In this document: one piece after another, positions 37,421 to 47,516 of the stretch
How positions within the stretch are numbered: the stretch's first letter is position 1
Layout: each line of letters opens with the position of its first letter
Origin: Rhipicephalus microplus
Lineage: Eukaryota > Arthropoda > Arachnida > Ixodida > Ixodidae
Direction of reading: 5' to 3'
Length of the DNA: 64,000 nt
Assembly (NCBI RefSeq): GCF_043290135.1
Contig: NC_134702.1
Coordinates: 78,810,317-78,874,316, forward strand
Translations under genes and position numbers: made by a program
The notes under the pieces: model-generated
Seen by the model: the letters and a program-made list of their open reading frames with translations, nothing else
The model's database searches: none
What the model was told of the DNA's origin: nothing

Positions 37421-38560
37421 ACGAATCAAGCGATGAACCGAGCATGCACTCACAACAGAAACGCCTCAGCGCAGCCGGGATACGAGTGCGCAACAACACG
37501 GCGATCGGAATCGCGTGTGTTGCCGAGGGAGGAGAGCGCGCTTCCATATTAGGTGATCGTCGTCGCCGATCGAGGCATGCTGTATAGTAGACGCGGCTCG
37601 GCTGCCGACGGCTGCTCGCCTGCCTTGTTGTCGCCCACGCGAAGGAGCCGCTTCTCCCGCCGCCGCTGCTGCCTTACGCAACGGACGTCTTTCAGGGTCC
37701 CCTTCGGGGCGAGATAGTTTCAGGTCCTTTAGCGGCACCGGTATGGCAGGTACGGGAGTATTTCGAAGCAAGCTTTGAGATTGTTCATTACACCGTATAC
37801 GGTGAAGTAGCGCTATTTGGACGGAGACAGAGCAGACAAGACAGACACGACCCTCACTACACAGTGCAATTGAATTTATTAAAGAAAGAACACTTCATAT
37901 ATGCACACACGCACTCGACATTAACAATCGAATCAACATTATCAAACAACAAATTTGCTCAAGTGATATGCATGACAATCCATCCGAAGTCTTTGTCCAA
38001 AGTCTCTGTCTACGATACTTCACCATACGGTATAATTACCAGTCACCAACTATAGCCTAGCTCTCAACTTTGTTGTTTGATACTGGCCTGGTTCGTAGTT
38101 AATCTGCAAATAGAAGCGCATTAGCGGACAGGGGACACATTTGTTTGTTCGCTTCTTTGTCCGTTGCCAGCTCCAGCGCTGTTAGTAGAAAACGGAAAGA
38201 CCTCGTGCCGCCGTCGCACCGTAGGCGGGCGCAGGTTTTCCCCAGCAGGGTGCCAAAGGTTCATCGCAGTGCACGAAACCCCCTCTCGATTCCTTCACCA
38301 TTGGTCGAGCTCAAGAAACAACGTGCTTGTACGGGAGAACTTCGCTGCTTCGAAGGCACTATCGCCGGGGAGACAGCTTTAGTAACATGTGTACATACTT
38401 TACAGTGACGAGCAGCAAGACATAAAACAATGTTAACATCAAAATAAACAAGGTGAAAAAGGTGATAGGCTAACATTTACAAAGGCAAAACAAAGGTAAA
38501 AAGGATAAAAACTAAGATAATTATGCACTATTGTAAACGAAATCGGGAATAAAAATTACT
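37421..38560. other. No recognised gene
   Basis: A GC-rich part around 37560-37740 has overlapping minus-strand frames without motif. The rest is AT-rich with nothing identified. Confidence 0.4.
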
Positions 38561-38564
38561 GCCT

Positions 38565-38785
38565 ATTCTTGAAGTGAATGCTCATGATGGGACGAAGCTA
38601 TAGGTTATACGTGGTCCATAGTGTCTAAGCTGAAGTCATCTACAAGTATAACAGACAGAACGATGGACGGACGGACGTATTGACGCACGGACGGCCGGAT
38701 GCATGGACAGATAGATGCACCTACGGATGTATGGACGCACGGACACAGCACGGTCGACGAATCACCCGAGCACAGGTGAGTTTAT
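38565..38785. repeat. GGAC-rich MITE-like element, degraded copy
   Basis: GTGAATGCTCATGATGGGACGAAGC followed by GGACGGACG-type tracts (38663-38755) matches the left end and core of the elements at 39515-39950 and 40101-40330. The right terminal block is not recognisable here. Confidence 0.5.
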
Positions 38786-39267
38786 TGCATGCTGGTAACA
38801 GCAGTTCGGGTCAGTAAAACTGCACCGGGTGACAAAATGAATTCTGTGGGACGTACCAATGACGATCAAACAAGAGACCATAGGTACGACGTAACTAATA
38901 CGCCTGCAATGCTAGCACAGATCACTGAAGGAAACAAAGAGAAAATTGAATACAAAAACCAATTTCACTTGCACATTATCACATATTATTTGCGAAGAAA
39001 AGCAACAGTTGCACTCAAAGCATGCCTTACGCTAGCTCATATGATACTCCTAGCACCCCCCTCCCCCTTCCCTTCCCACCTGTTAGTCACTTTTGAAACA
39101 GCAGTGGAGAAAACTTGATGTTCCTACTTCTCAACCCGAAAAATTGTCTTTGCCACCTTCTGAGTATAGGTCTTATTCACCTTGCGTTTATCGCTGTTGG
39201 GTAAGGTATACCGAAACATGATCATTCTGATCTGTAACGCTGGGTATGCAGCTCGTTGTGGTTATCG
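38786..39267. other. No recognised gene
   Basis: A 109-codon frame (38789-39118) has no recognisable motif. Confidence 0.4.
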
Positions 39268-39470
39268 TGTTTAGAACAACCGGTTCTAGTATTTAGAGTA
39301 CGATGTACTCTACTATGGAAAATCAGTATACGCTGTCCCGGTACACAAGGGTAAACATGGATAGCCGCAGATTCTCAAAAATTATCGGCTGTGCGTTTAG
39401 GACGAATAGTAAGCGATTCACAGTACTCCGTACTGCCCTATGGGAGAAGTGAAGGCTGCAGCTGTCCCTA
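39268..39470 (+). repeat. Dispersed GAGTAC palindromic repeat, two copies
   Basis: Copy A (39268-39345) has GTGTTTAGAACAA, TTTAGAGTACGATGTACTCT, ACTATGG and CTGTCCCG. Copy B (39392-39470) has GATTCACAGTACTCCGTACT, CTATGGGAGAAG and GCTGTCCC. Confidence 0.8.
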
Positions 39471-39514
39471 CAACACGAAAAAACCTGTTACAACCAGGGT
39501 GTATAGAGAAAAAA

Positions 39515-39955
39515 AAATCACAGCATATCCACTGAGTGTATGGTGATGAGTGGGGCGCAGCGCCTGTCAGCCTGTCCGTGCTTCCGTCCATCCGCGCGAC
39601 CATCCGTTCGTCCATCCATGCGTCCGTCCGACCGACTGTCCATGCGTCCATCCGTCCGTACGTCCACGCGTCCATCCACCTGTCCGCCCGTCTTCTAATC
39701 TGTTCATCCGTCCGTCTGTGCGCCCATCTAGTGAACACTCCAAGTACCGCCATCTCGCATCCCGCATTCCCTGTGGCACATATCTGCCCCGTGTGTCCAT
39801 CCTTCCGTCCATCCGTCTGCCAGTCGGTCTGTCCGTCCGTCCGTGCGTCCATCTAGTGAACACTCCAAGTACCGCCATCTCGCATCCCAGTGGCTACCTA
39901 CAACAACATGGGAGGATGGACAGACCCACGCCTTAACGAGCTTCACCCCTAAAAT
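39515..39955. mobile_element. MITE-like element with GGAC/GTCC minisatellite core, copy 1
   Basis: The left block AAAAAAATCACAGCATATCC then GATGAGTGGGGCGCAGC faces the right block GAGCTTCACCCCTAAAA, an inverted terminal motif of the GGGGCGAAGC/GCTTCGCCCC type. Between them is degenerate CCGTCCATCCGT repeat and a 39-bp direct repeat (39725-39763 and 39850-39888). Apparent Arg/Asp/Thr- or Ser/Pro-rich frames here are made by the minisatellite. Confidence 0.65.
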
Positions 39956-40096
39956 GTTCAACGATTTAAAGTACGATGTGTACTACTAAGGGAGAGCGTT
40001 AAGCTGTCCAGTTATTCGGGTCGAAAAACCATGGTGTAATTACCACAAAAAAAGAATGTTTCACGATTTAGAGTACTTGGTACTTTGTGTTTAGAA
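39956..40096 (+). repeat. Dispersed GAGTAC palindromic repeat, two copies
   Basis: 39956-40012 (TTCAACGATTTAAAGTACGA, then GTACTACTAAGGGAGAGC and AAGCTGTCC) and a partial 40051-40096 (CACGATTTAGAGTACTTGGT, then TGTGTTTAGAA). The first directly abuts the right end of the MITE-like element. Confidence 0.8.
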
Positions 40097-40100
40097 AAAA

Positions 40101-40328
40101 AATCACAACATATCCACAAGGTGAATGCTGACGAGTGGGGCGAAGCGGACAAATGGATGGACGCATGGACGGGCGGACGGTACCACCAGCTGGCATGTTT
40201 TCATCACATATTCATCATACACAAGTACCGCCACCCAGCGGACATTCTAAGGACATAACGAGAGGTGGTTACTACGACGACGACACGGGACATACGACCC
40301 ACGGCGTAAGGAGCTTCGCCCCTAAAAT
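40101..40328. mobile_element. MITE-like element with GGAC core, copy 2
   Basis: Left end AAAATCACAACATATCCACA and GACGAGTGGGGCGAAGC; right end GGAGCTTCGCCCCTAAAA. GGGGCGAAGC and GCTTCGCCCC form a 10-bp perfect inverted pair. Like copy 1 it is followed at once by GTTCAACGATTTAGAGTA of the palindromic repeat. Confidence 0.7.
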
Positions 40329-40390
40329 CGTTCAACGATTTAGAGTATATGGTACCCTACTATATATGTGAGAGCATAAAGCCGTCTCAG
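40328..40390 (+). repeat. Dispersed GAGTAC palindromic repeat, one copy
   Basis: CGTTCAACGATTTAGAGTAT, GGTACCCTACTATATATG and AAGCCGTCTC. Confidence 0.75.
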
Positions 40391-40454
40391 AGCACCAAAC
40401 TTTTGGAAAGAGAGACATGTGTGTGTTTTGAAAAAGTGGGTAACAATCAAGAGT

Positions 40455-41170
40455 ACTAGGCGTTGTTACGAAGCGCGCCTCCGACGACGTTACGAAGGGC
40501 GCCACGATTCTCACCGCTGCAACCACTGTTTCTAAAGACGGCGACGCCAACACGGTCCCGAAGGCGCCACTGCTCCGATCTCCACCGACACGGTCACCAG
40601 CCATTTGGTAGCGTAGGTTTCTCAGCTCGCGACTACTTCTGCGCAGAGCTGATAGACGAGCGGACGATACCACGGTGAGTTAAACAAGGTTTATATACAG
40701 CATATATACAGAGGCGTTACAAATTCGGCACTGGGGTCGACAGTTTAGCGACTCGAAGAGCCGAGCTCTCTCCTTTGTCATATAGGTCTACTGCTCGCGA
40801 CGCGCCGCAGGGCCTTTTTTTTATATGCACCGGGAGGATTCTTTGAGTAACCAAATGTCCAATTAGAAGCGTCGCTGGCCCTGAGGTCAGAATCCTCCAA
40901 CGGGGTCGCCGCTGGACCGCGTCATCCTCATCGAATCCGGAGCCGCTGCGCTGCACGTGGCTGCAGCCAAGGACGAGTGACGTCGCCACGCATTGCGTCA
41001 GACTCGCCAGACAGGGAGGCGCCGATGGCTTCGACGGGCTTGCTGTGCGTGCGCGACAGAAAGGCACCGCCACGTGATGACGCCGTTCAGTTGTTCGCGT
41101 CCGGCGGGCTCGCGTGCTGGCCTTGACACAGATTGCCTTTTTCAGAGGCATGGACGTTCGGTGTGGACTC
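40455..41170 (-). mobile_element. Possible solo LTR or LTR-like promoter segment
   Basis: Read on the minus strand it has CATATAAAAAAAAGGCC (TATA-like, about 40815-40831), then GTATATAAACCTTG, and two TGGCGCC-type sequences (about 40498 and 40567) like the start of a tRNA-Lys primer binding site. The region is GC-rich and bounded by palindromic repeat copies on both sides. I could not define LTR ends or a target duplication, and no gag/pol follows. The 153-codon minus frame inside has no known domain. Confidence 0.3.
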
Positions 41171-41180
41171 GCAGGCATAA

Positions 41181-41540
41181 CAGCATCTACTTTGGAAGAG
41201 CATTAAGCCGTCCCGTGGGCCTCAGCAGCGTTAACTAACATGTCCCTGTCGTTATTTTTTTGCTGTTAAGAATAAGTTGCACACGACTAGAGTACGACAT
41301 ACTCTACTATGGGAGAGCACAAAGCCATCCCGTGGTACCCCACATGTGTGTTTAGAAAAAGTTGTTGACGATTTAGAGTACTTGCTACTCTACTATGGGA
41401 GAGCTGAAAGCCGTCCCGAGACTACTGCAATGTTGAAGATTCTATTAGGGGGGGATTAGAAAAAGGGGGTAACGATTTAGAGTACAGAACGATTTAGAGT
41501 TTAGAGTACTATGGGAGAGCTTAAAGCCGTCCCGTAAGAG
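41181..41540 (+). repeat. Dispersed GAGTAC palindromic repeat, cluster of about four copies
   Basis: Copies at 41181-41220 (partial), 41270-41336, 41346-41420 and 41455-41540 (with an internal duplication of ACGATTTAGAGT). Typical wording is TTTAGAGTAC, a short spacer, TACTCTACTATGGGAGAGC and AAAGCCGTCCCG. Confidence 0.85.
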
Positions 41541-42019
41541 TAGACACACAAGTCCAAACGCTACATATGGGTACTTAGGTAGCAAGAACCAGGTATCAAC
41601 TGAATTATTTGACATTTATCGTCGCGTTCTCGATTTTTTATTTGGTACACGCCACCCGAAGCCGGCACGTTTGCTATTAGGCACAAATGTATTTTGCTCA
41701 GTATGACATGGCAAGCACGAGTGTGGTAGTTGCGATGAAAAACGAATCAGTGAAAACAATGGCCGCATGTGTACAGGTCACGTTGCGCGTTCCGTGAGAC
41801 CTAAATACGTACCCGTACTGCTCACGTAAAATATTTCTGCAAAACTAGAACGCCGCAGCCCTTATTCACTGCGCCTTTATTTCATACTTTCTATTTCTCC
41901 GCCCTTCATCTGCACGCAAACGCAAAGTGCATGCACAAAATGCGACAATTCTTGAGCGGATATGTGATGCTGTACAGAACACAACACATACAATTAGCAT
42001 AGTGGACAAGACAATATCA
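41541..42019. other. No recognised feature
   Basis: Unique-looking sequence up to the MITE that follows. Confidence 0.5.
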
Positions 42020-42077
42020 GGGAGTTTTAGAATAGGGGCCCCAAAGCCCTTTGCGTATGCACGCTTTGGGACAAGCA

Positions 42078-42112
<35 letters not shown>

Positions 42113-42596
42113 ATGTGGGGTGTAACGTTCCAAAAACACCGTATGATTATGCGAGACGCCGTAGTGGAGGACTACGGAAATTTTGACCACTTGGGGTTCT
42201 TTAACGTGCGCCCAAATTTGAGCACACGGGCCTACAGCATTTCCGCCTCCATCGGAAATGCAGCCGCCGCAGCCGGGATTCAATCCCGTGACCTGCGGGT
42301 CAGCAGCGGAGTACCTTAGCCACTAGACCACCGCAGTGGGTCTTGGGACAAGCAGGAGCGAAGAGTTTTCGAATGGGTCTGCGGCACTTTGGATACTCAC
42401 CCAATCTTTGGTCATGTCACATCGGTGTATGCAATCACGCGTGTCTGACGCAAAACTTTTCGGGCAGGCATTGGAGCTTCCGCTAAATTTGAGAAATAGC
42501 ATCCCCAACCCAAAGCCCAAGCGCAGGTCGGGTTTTGCGCATGCACACTGGCTTTGACGCTATTTCTTTGGAGCCCCAAAGTGTTCGAAAACTCCC
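42020..42596. mobile_element. MITE with GGGAGTTTT terminal inverted repeats, hosting a SINE
   Basis: Left end GGGAGTTTTAGAATAGGGGC and CCCAAAG; right end CTTTGGAGCCCCAAAGTG and TTCGAAAACTCCC, an imperfect inverted match of about 30 bp. TCA occurs on both outer flanks (42017-42019, 42597-42599), possibly a 3-bp target duplication. Without the nested SINE and one copy of its target duplication, the element is about 300 bp. A related element is at 60476-61010. Confidence 0.75.
42079..42342 (-). mobile_element. Ruka-type SINE, full length, antisense, with perfect 13-bp target duplication
   Basis: (ATTG)n tail at 42079-42110, GTATGTGGGGTGTAACG, ACGCCGTAGTGGAGGAC, CACTTGGGGTTCTTTAACG, CTCCATCGGAAATGCAGCC, CCGGGATTCAATCCCGTG (antisense B box) and CCACTAGACCACCGCAG (antisense head). 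TTGGGACAAGCAG at 42066-42078 is repeated exactly at 42343-42355, so the insertion is relatively recent. Confidence 0.95.
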
Positions 42597-44309
42597 TCAT
42601 ATATATGCTCTAGTTTGCTATATCGTATAAACGCGATGCCCTGATGCCGTACCACGATCGCATTCGCTATCCGCACTGCGTTCGCTACGACGTAACATGC
42701 TCACAAGAAAAAAAGGGTTGTCGCTTCCGCGGAGCTGCTCCACTTTCATTTACCACTCGTGAACAGCCCAGCTTTGTGCGAAACGTTTTCTCCGCCACCA
42801 CGTGTACCTTTGTACTTACTCACCGCCTTATCTCGCGCAACATCGGCATGACAAACGCGCGCAATACCCATATACATTTCGTCGACTACAACGAAGCGTA
42901 TGTGAATGTAACACAACGTAACGCACGAACGGCCCGCAGGGGGACAGTAGCGGGTATTCGACACGCTCCTCTTGCTTATTTCTTTTCTCCCCCCCCCCCC
43001 CCTCCTTCCGGGCACACACACACACACGTATACCACGTTTTCCTTCACAGTGTGTCAACTACAAAACACGGTCGCGAGAAAGGCTGGCGTGCTTCCCCTG
43101 TACAGCGAGAAAGACTGCCGATAAAAGAACACATGGCATTCGCGAGACGATTTCATGGTGGCCAGCCCACCGGGAATGTATATAACTCGGCCTCGACCAT
43201 CTTTCTCCCGCCGAGTCAAGCGGCCATTCGGCAACGCCTGCAAACGCAACGCCGCTCAAGCGCTCGCTGACGCGCGCAATGCGCCGCATAAACAATGTTT
43301 TTGTGTTTTCTTTCCCTTTCATTCACGTCCGTTCCCGAACGCTGCAGACCCGTCGCGCGAAGAACGGCCTTGCCTGTTTCACAACAGAGAGACACACTGT
43401 CTAGGAAAAGCCGCCGCTCTGTGAGAACAAAAAGGAACGGAAAAGGACGTTGTAGCTTCACACTCGGGTGGCGCTGTTTTGTGTGCTGCGGTTTCTTCTT
43501 CTTTGTTTTTGTCTTATCCCTTTCGTCTTCTTTCCGGTCCTCCTACGTCATTTTTTTTTTTTTATGTGGAGAGTTACGCTTTTGAATAGGCAACGAACGC
43601 AGTGAGTGCGCGTATATTCCACGGCAGGCTTGGCTATCGCTCTGGCTTCGTCCAGGCATAGCAAACCAGTTTTCTTTTTTTTTTCTTTCCTGCGCGCTTA
43701 CACGGGGAAAAATGTGGGCGGGGCGCTCGTAGCAGATATAAGTGGACAGTGCGGAGCTAAAACACACAAGCAAAAGTAAATGCCGAGCAGAAATAAGTAA
43801 TCGAGAAAAAAATGCGATGTTAAGGTAGTTCATTGCTTGCTGATGTTGTTTTGACGTAAGGTTTCTTCCCCTCTCTCTCTCTTTCTTTTCTTCAGTTCAC
43901 GCCGTATCTTAGAACGCCAGTGCATTCCGTAGAAGGAGAGCAAATTGATAAGCGCACTGAATAAGCAAATATTTCGCTGTTTAACTCTATAGACTGCTTG
44001 GCGAGAATCGTGCCGACACGATTTACAAAGTACACAGTCTTATTGACCTAGCCTATTGGCACTGATTCGATGCAGATGTCTCAGTACGTGGTTCGAGGTT
44101 AGAAAAGACGCTTATTTCTACAGCCTATAATTCAGCGCGGAGCAGCGTCGATTCATAGTTCATAAGAGCGATACAGACCAAGCACTCAACTTCTTCGTTT
44201 CTGAAAGAAGCCAGCTCGATTGTCCCCAATAATTATCGGAATGTCATGTATACGTATCTTACAATGAGCACGAGGAACGAAAGGAAAAGATTACCGGGCA
44301 TTGTCATTA
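42597..44309. other. No recognised gene; TATA-like sites and homopolymers
   Basis: GTATATAACTCGGCCTCG (about 43177) and GCAGATATAAGTGGAC (about 43732) resemble core promoters, but no coding exon that I recognise follows. The 208-codon frame 42644-43270 crosses a C12/CACACA tract and has no domain. T- and A-rich runs lie near 43551 and 43675. Confidence 0.35.
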
Positions 44310-44323
44310 CATTCTTGAAAACT

Positions 44324-44324
44324 A

Positions 44325-44374
<50 letters not shown>

Positions 44375-44599
44375 ATGTGAGGTTCAACGTCCCAAAACCA
44401 CCATAGGATTATGAGAGACGTCGTAGTGGAGGGCTCCGGAAATTTCCACCACCTGGGGTTCTTTAACGTGCACCCAAATCTGAGCACACGGGCCTACAAT
44501 TCCGCCTCCATCGGAAATGCAGCCACCGCTGCCGGGATTTGAACCCACGCCTGCGGGTCAGCAGCTGTGTACCTTAACCAATAGACCACCGCGGCGGGG
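44324..44599 (-). mobile_element. Ruka-type SINE, full length, antisense, with 14-bp target duplication
   Basis: Tail (ATTG)n at 44324-44373, then GTGAGGTTCAACGTCCC, AACCACCATAGGATTATG, GGAGGGCTCCGGAAATTTCC, ACCTGGGGTTCTTTAACG, CACCCAAATCTGAGCACAC, GCCGGGATTTGAACCCACG and GACCACCGCGGCGGGG. CATTCTTGAAAACT (44310-44323) and CATTCTTGTAAACT (44600-44613) are the target duplication, with one mismatch. Confidence 0.95.
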
Positions 44600-44613
44600 C
44601 ATTCTTGTAAACT

Positions 44614-44910
44614 TCATGGCATTTCTTTGCAATGACGGCCAATGCCATAAAAACGAAACGAACTTGTTGTTTTTACGTTAACCTACGTAGCACACGATCA
44701 ATGTGCCCCGTTACTTCATCTGCATGTGATCAAAAAGAAGGCATCAATGGCACAGTCCAGTGCTCTGGACTTCGGTGTCAATAAAGAGGCTTCTGCGAGA
44801 ACATCTATGCCGGGAAGCCGCTATATAACTGACCGGGACTGGGCCTTGTAGGCAGAATTTTCGTTTCTCTTTTGTCTGCTTCGCTTTCAACATTACACAC
44901 TCAACAAACG
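44614..44910. other. No recognised feature
   Basis: Unique-looking spacer. A TATATAACTGACCGG box at about 44821 has no gene after it that I can recognise. Confidence 0.45.
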
Positions 44911-45408
44911 AGGAGGAGGAGGAAAAAAAACCTTTATTGATGCTGGCTGTGCCAGGTAGCTCTTATCCCCACCGGGCTGGTTGACATTCCTGGTGCGGGA
45001 CGTCATTAGTCGAGGCCGCCACCCGAGCCCGCTGGACTAGAGTTCGCGGTTCCTCTAGTGTGGAGCTATTAAGTAAGGTCGTCTCCCAGTCCTCTTTGAT
45101 GGGGTTGGGAAAGGGGTTAATTTTGGGTTCATTTGGCAGGCCCAGACCATATGGTAAGTGTTGGCCACTTCCCCACAGTACTGGCACTGCCCACTTGTTT
45201 TTGCGTCGTAATATTTGAGTATGGCTGGACAGAGCAGCGTATTTGTCTGTAGGCGCCGCAGGATGCGCTCCTCCGTTTTCGAGAGTCCCTTCGCTGTTGC
45301 GGGATACAAGCGGCGTTGCTCAGTGTAGTATTCTTTGATTTCTCGAAACCGCACCACGCAACAAATTAAACAAAAGCCAGGCCGTAACTCTGAGATTATT
45401 ACAAACAA
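44911..45408 (-). pseudogene. R1/I-like LINE, C-terminal ORF2 and 3' UTR, frameshifted, antisense
   Basis: The minus-strand frame 45055-45408 encodes LSKTEERILRRLQTNTLL, then a zinc knuckle of the form C-x2-C-x7-H-x4-C (in CQYCGEVANTYHMVWAC), as at the C-terminus of R1/I-clade LINE ORF2 proteins. The frame then shifts near 45110-45190, and the continuation (frame 44963-45187) reads NPFPNPIKEDWETTLLNSS, later LVQRARVAASTNDVP, which is the expected C-terminal tail. On this strand the 3' end has TCAATAAAGG, a T8 stretch and (CCT)n at about 44911-44930. It is 5'-truncated and dead. Confidence 0.82.
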
Positions 45409-45419
45409 TTGCGTATCCC

Positions 45420-45890
45420 AGCCTGGCGGACGTATACGCCTGTGTTATCCAAGCTTTTACCCGCCGGACGCGTGTAAAGCGTGCAGGGAAGGGGCCACAC
45501 TCCGGCACATGCTTTGGGAGTGTGCCGTGAAAGGCAATGTCACTGCAGCCGCTCATTTCGCGACACATGTTTAGCAGGGACGAACTCCGAGGCGAATGGT
45601 TGCTGATTCCACCGCGGCTGCGGTCACGGCTACGGATCGGCTGCGTCAGCATCGTTGTCACTGGGAGGCAGCACTCACCAGCGATGAGTTGGCCGACCAG
45701 CTTTGGGCCGTACGACAATCTGAAGATGCCGCACGGGTCTAACCCGAGTCCAAGGACTTCGAGTGGTCACCTGAGTGACCGCCATCATCATCGACGGAGT
45801 GTGGGAAGGGACAGGGGTGAATTCCCTCTTCATCCGCCTAGCCCGAAGAAAACTGCAGGACTTTATAAATAAAATTTTTTCATTCATTAC
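45420..45890 (+). pseudogene. R1/I-like LINE 3' end, plus strand, frameshifted
   Basis: The frame 45335-45574 includes CKACREGATLRHMLWEC, a C-x2-C-x7-H-x4-C knuckle of a second LINE subfamily. The C-terminal part is in another frame at about 45662-45742: WEAALTSDELADQLWAVRQS and then EDAARV and a stop. The 3' UTR ends TTATAAATAAAATTTTTTC with an ATTC tail near 45890. The first base of homology is uncertain (45409-45420). It abuts the oppositely oriented LINE fragment, 5' end to 5' end. Confidence 0.78.
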
Positions 45891-46081
45891 CACACAGTGT
45901 TGAGTAACACGCGTCCCTCATCATCAGCTGTTGTCCATTCTTCTTGAACTTCACCCTTCCCCGTTTACCAATTTAACGCCTTGTTTGTAAGACTTTCTCG
46001 GTGAGCACTTAAAGTCAACAAACTTGAGCGACCGCCTGTAGACTGTGTGTGCTCCCCGAGTGTGCTCGTGATTGTGTGTAC
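45891..46081. other. Probable upstream part of the CT-tailed repeat
   Basis: GACTGTGTGTGCTCCCCGAG and TGTGCTCGTGATTGTGTGT precede the CT-tailed segment and may belong to it. No coding signal. Confidence 0.4.
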
Positions 46082-46213
46082 CTTCTCATCTCTCTGCAAC
46101 CTCTTTTCTCCCCTTCATCCCTTCCCCAGTGCAGGGTAGCAAACCGGATGTGCGTCTGGTTAACCTCCCTGCCTTTCTTTGCATCTTTATCTCTCTCTCT
46201 CTCTCTCTCTCTC
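46082..46213 (+). repeat. CT-tailed retroelement 3' end
   Basis: CCAGTGCAGGGTAGCAAACC and GGTTAACCTCCCTGCCTTTC followed by (CT)n at 46190-46213. Related segments are at 55041-55165 (plus) and 36751-36800 (minus). Probably the 3' UTR of a CT-tailed LINE; the parent element was not identified. Confidence 0.65.
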
Positions 46214-47189
46214 GGTGAGCGATTCTTGAATGCCGTTTAGGAACCATTTTCGTTCTCGACAACTTTTCAGTCAAATAAAATTGTCATCAACCTTTTAAGA
46301 TGTCTAAAGTACGTCTTGAAATCTAGGTGATATGAGGCCTTCCAACAACTTGCCCAATACGGGAAGTCAAGCTTCTTTCTCTAAACAGGTAATTATCTTC
46401 CCAAGAACTGACTGCCCACCGGAACTACCACTTCGTCATTGTTATTCGAGCAAACATATACCAAAACCACAAAAGAAAAAAAAGAAGCGAGTTTGCAAGT
46501 GGCTTCAAAAATGAACGTCATGCCCACCTGTATGAAGAAGGAAAAAGAGGGGGAAAAAGAAACAGAAATGGAGAAGGCGGAAGAAACGGTAACAAAAAAA
46601 AAAAATATTGCCACCCGCATCTTCCCACGGGGAGAACTCGAGTAAATGCGTCGCAGAGTGGTGGGGGTATTGCATTAATGTTGCGTAATTGGGTATGGTT
46701 TGGGAACGCTTATTGTTATTTCGTCTGTATTATTCTTATTAATTGAATAAAGGAGAAGCGTTTTCTTCGACGCCAACCGAAAGCCGAGTAATGACGCCCT
46801 TGACTGAACTACGAACGTGCGATTCAGTGCCTAACAATAATACGGGGGGGGGGGGGGGGGCAGTTGTGCAGCGCCAGTGGTCAGTGTTATTTTTTTTTTC
46901 ACTAGCAGACGCTGCTTCTGCGTGAGCCTGTGAGGAGAGAGAGGGGAAAGCAAGCGACAGTTTTGCGGGTGTCTTCCTGGGTCGGCACGAGATGCGAACA
47001 TACGGCGCGAGACGCGAGCATGTGCAGTGGGGGTGTGAACGACACCGCTGCCGACGCCGAAGCGTGACATTGTGCGACTAAGAAATGTTCCACTCTTAAA
47101 AAGGAGGGGTGGTACTGTTGGGGGAGAGGATGCCGCAACACCCCACATCACCACATACGCAGTGCACGGGCATTATAGACAAGTCTTTT
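46214..47189. other. No gene; A-rich and poly-G tracts
   Basis: An A/G-rich block at about 46455-46610 gives Lys/Glu-rich frames. A G17 run at 46844-46860 is followed by a T10 run at about 46890. No recognised exon. Confidence 0.45.
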
Positions 47190-47201
47190 TCAGAGGTTGC
47201 T

Positions 47202-47516
47202 GACTGTAGAGGCCGAGGAAGTGGCCATAGCTTTGGCCATCAGCCAAAAGGGGATCAGGGTGGTCTGGGATCAGGGTGGTCTAGGTAGCGAATTTGGTCC
47301 ACATGGTGTGGACATGTCGAAATCGAAACGATGGTTCTGACACTGTAGAATCCTGGGAGGCCCTGCTCTGCAGCCCAGATCCCAACGTCCCGCGCGACAT
47401 CATCAGTCAAGCCCTTGCTGCTGCCGCGTCCCCAAGGGATTCCGGCCGACAGCTAGGGACTACGGGCCATGCCTGAACAATTGACTGACTTTTTAATAAA
47501 GTTTTCTCTCTCTCTC
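47202..47516 (+). mobile_element. R1/I-like LINE, short 5'-truncated insertion with target duplication
   Basis: Begins with an RNase H-type fragment, VEAEEVAIALAISQKGIR. A 15-base tandem duplication follows (GGATCAGGGTGGTCT at about 47252-47282), then a C-terminal segment starting HMVWTC (end of the zinc knuckle) and containing SWEALLCSPDP. The sequence between RNase H and knuckle is missing, so the copy is internally deleted. The tail has AATAAAG and TTTTCTCTCTCTCTC. TCAGAGGTTGCT at 47190-47201 and 47517-47528 is a perfect 12-bp target duplication. Confidence 0.82.

Noticed and set aside
39418..39961. Frames of 77-144 codons rich in Arg/Thr/Asp or Ser/Pro/Val
   Set aside because: Several overlapping frames on both strands are open because the GGAC/GTCC minisatellite lacks stops; no domain is present.
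45335..45872. Host zinc-finger gene, because of C-x2-C...H-x4-C
   Set aside because: The knuckle, C-terminal wording and 3' tail match LINE ORF2 C-termini, and the frame is broken.
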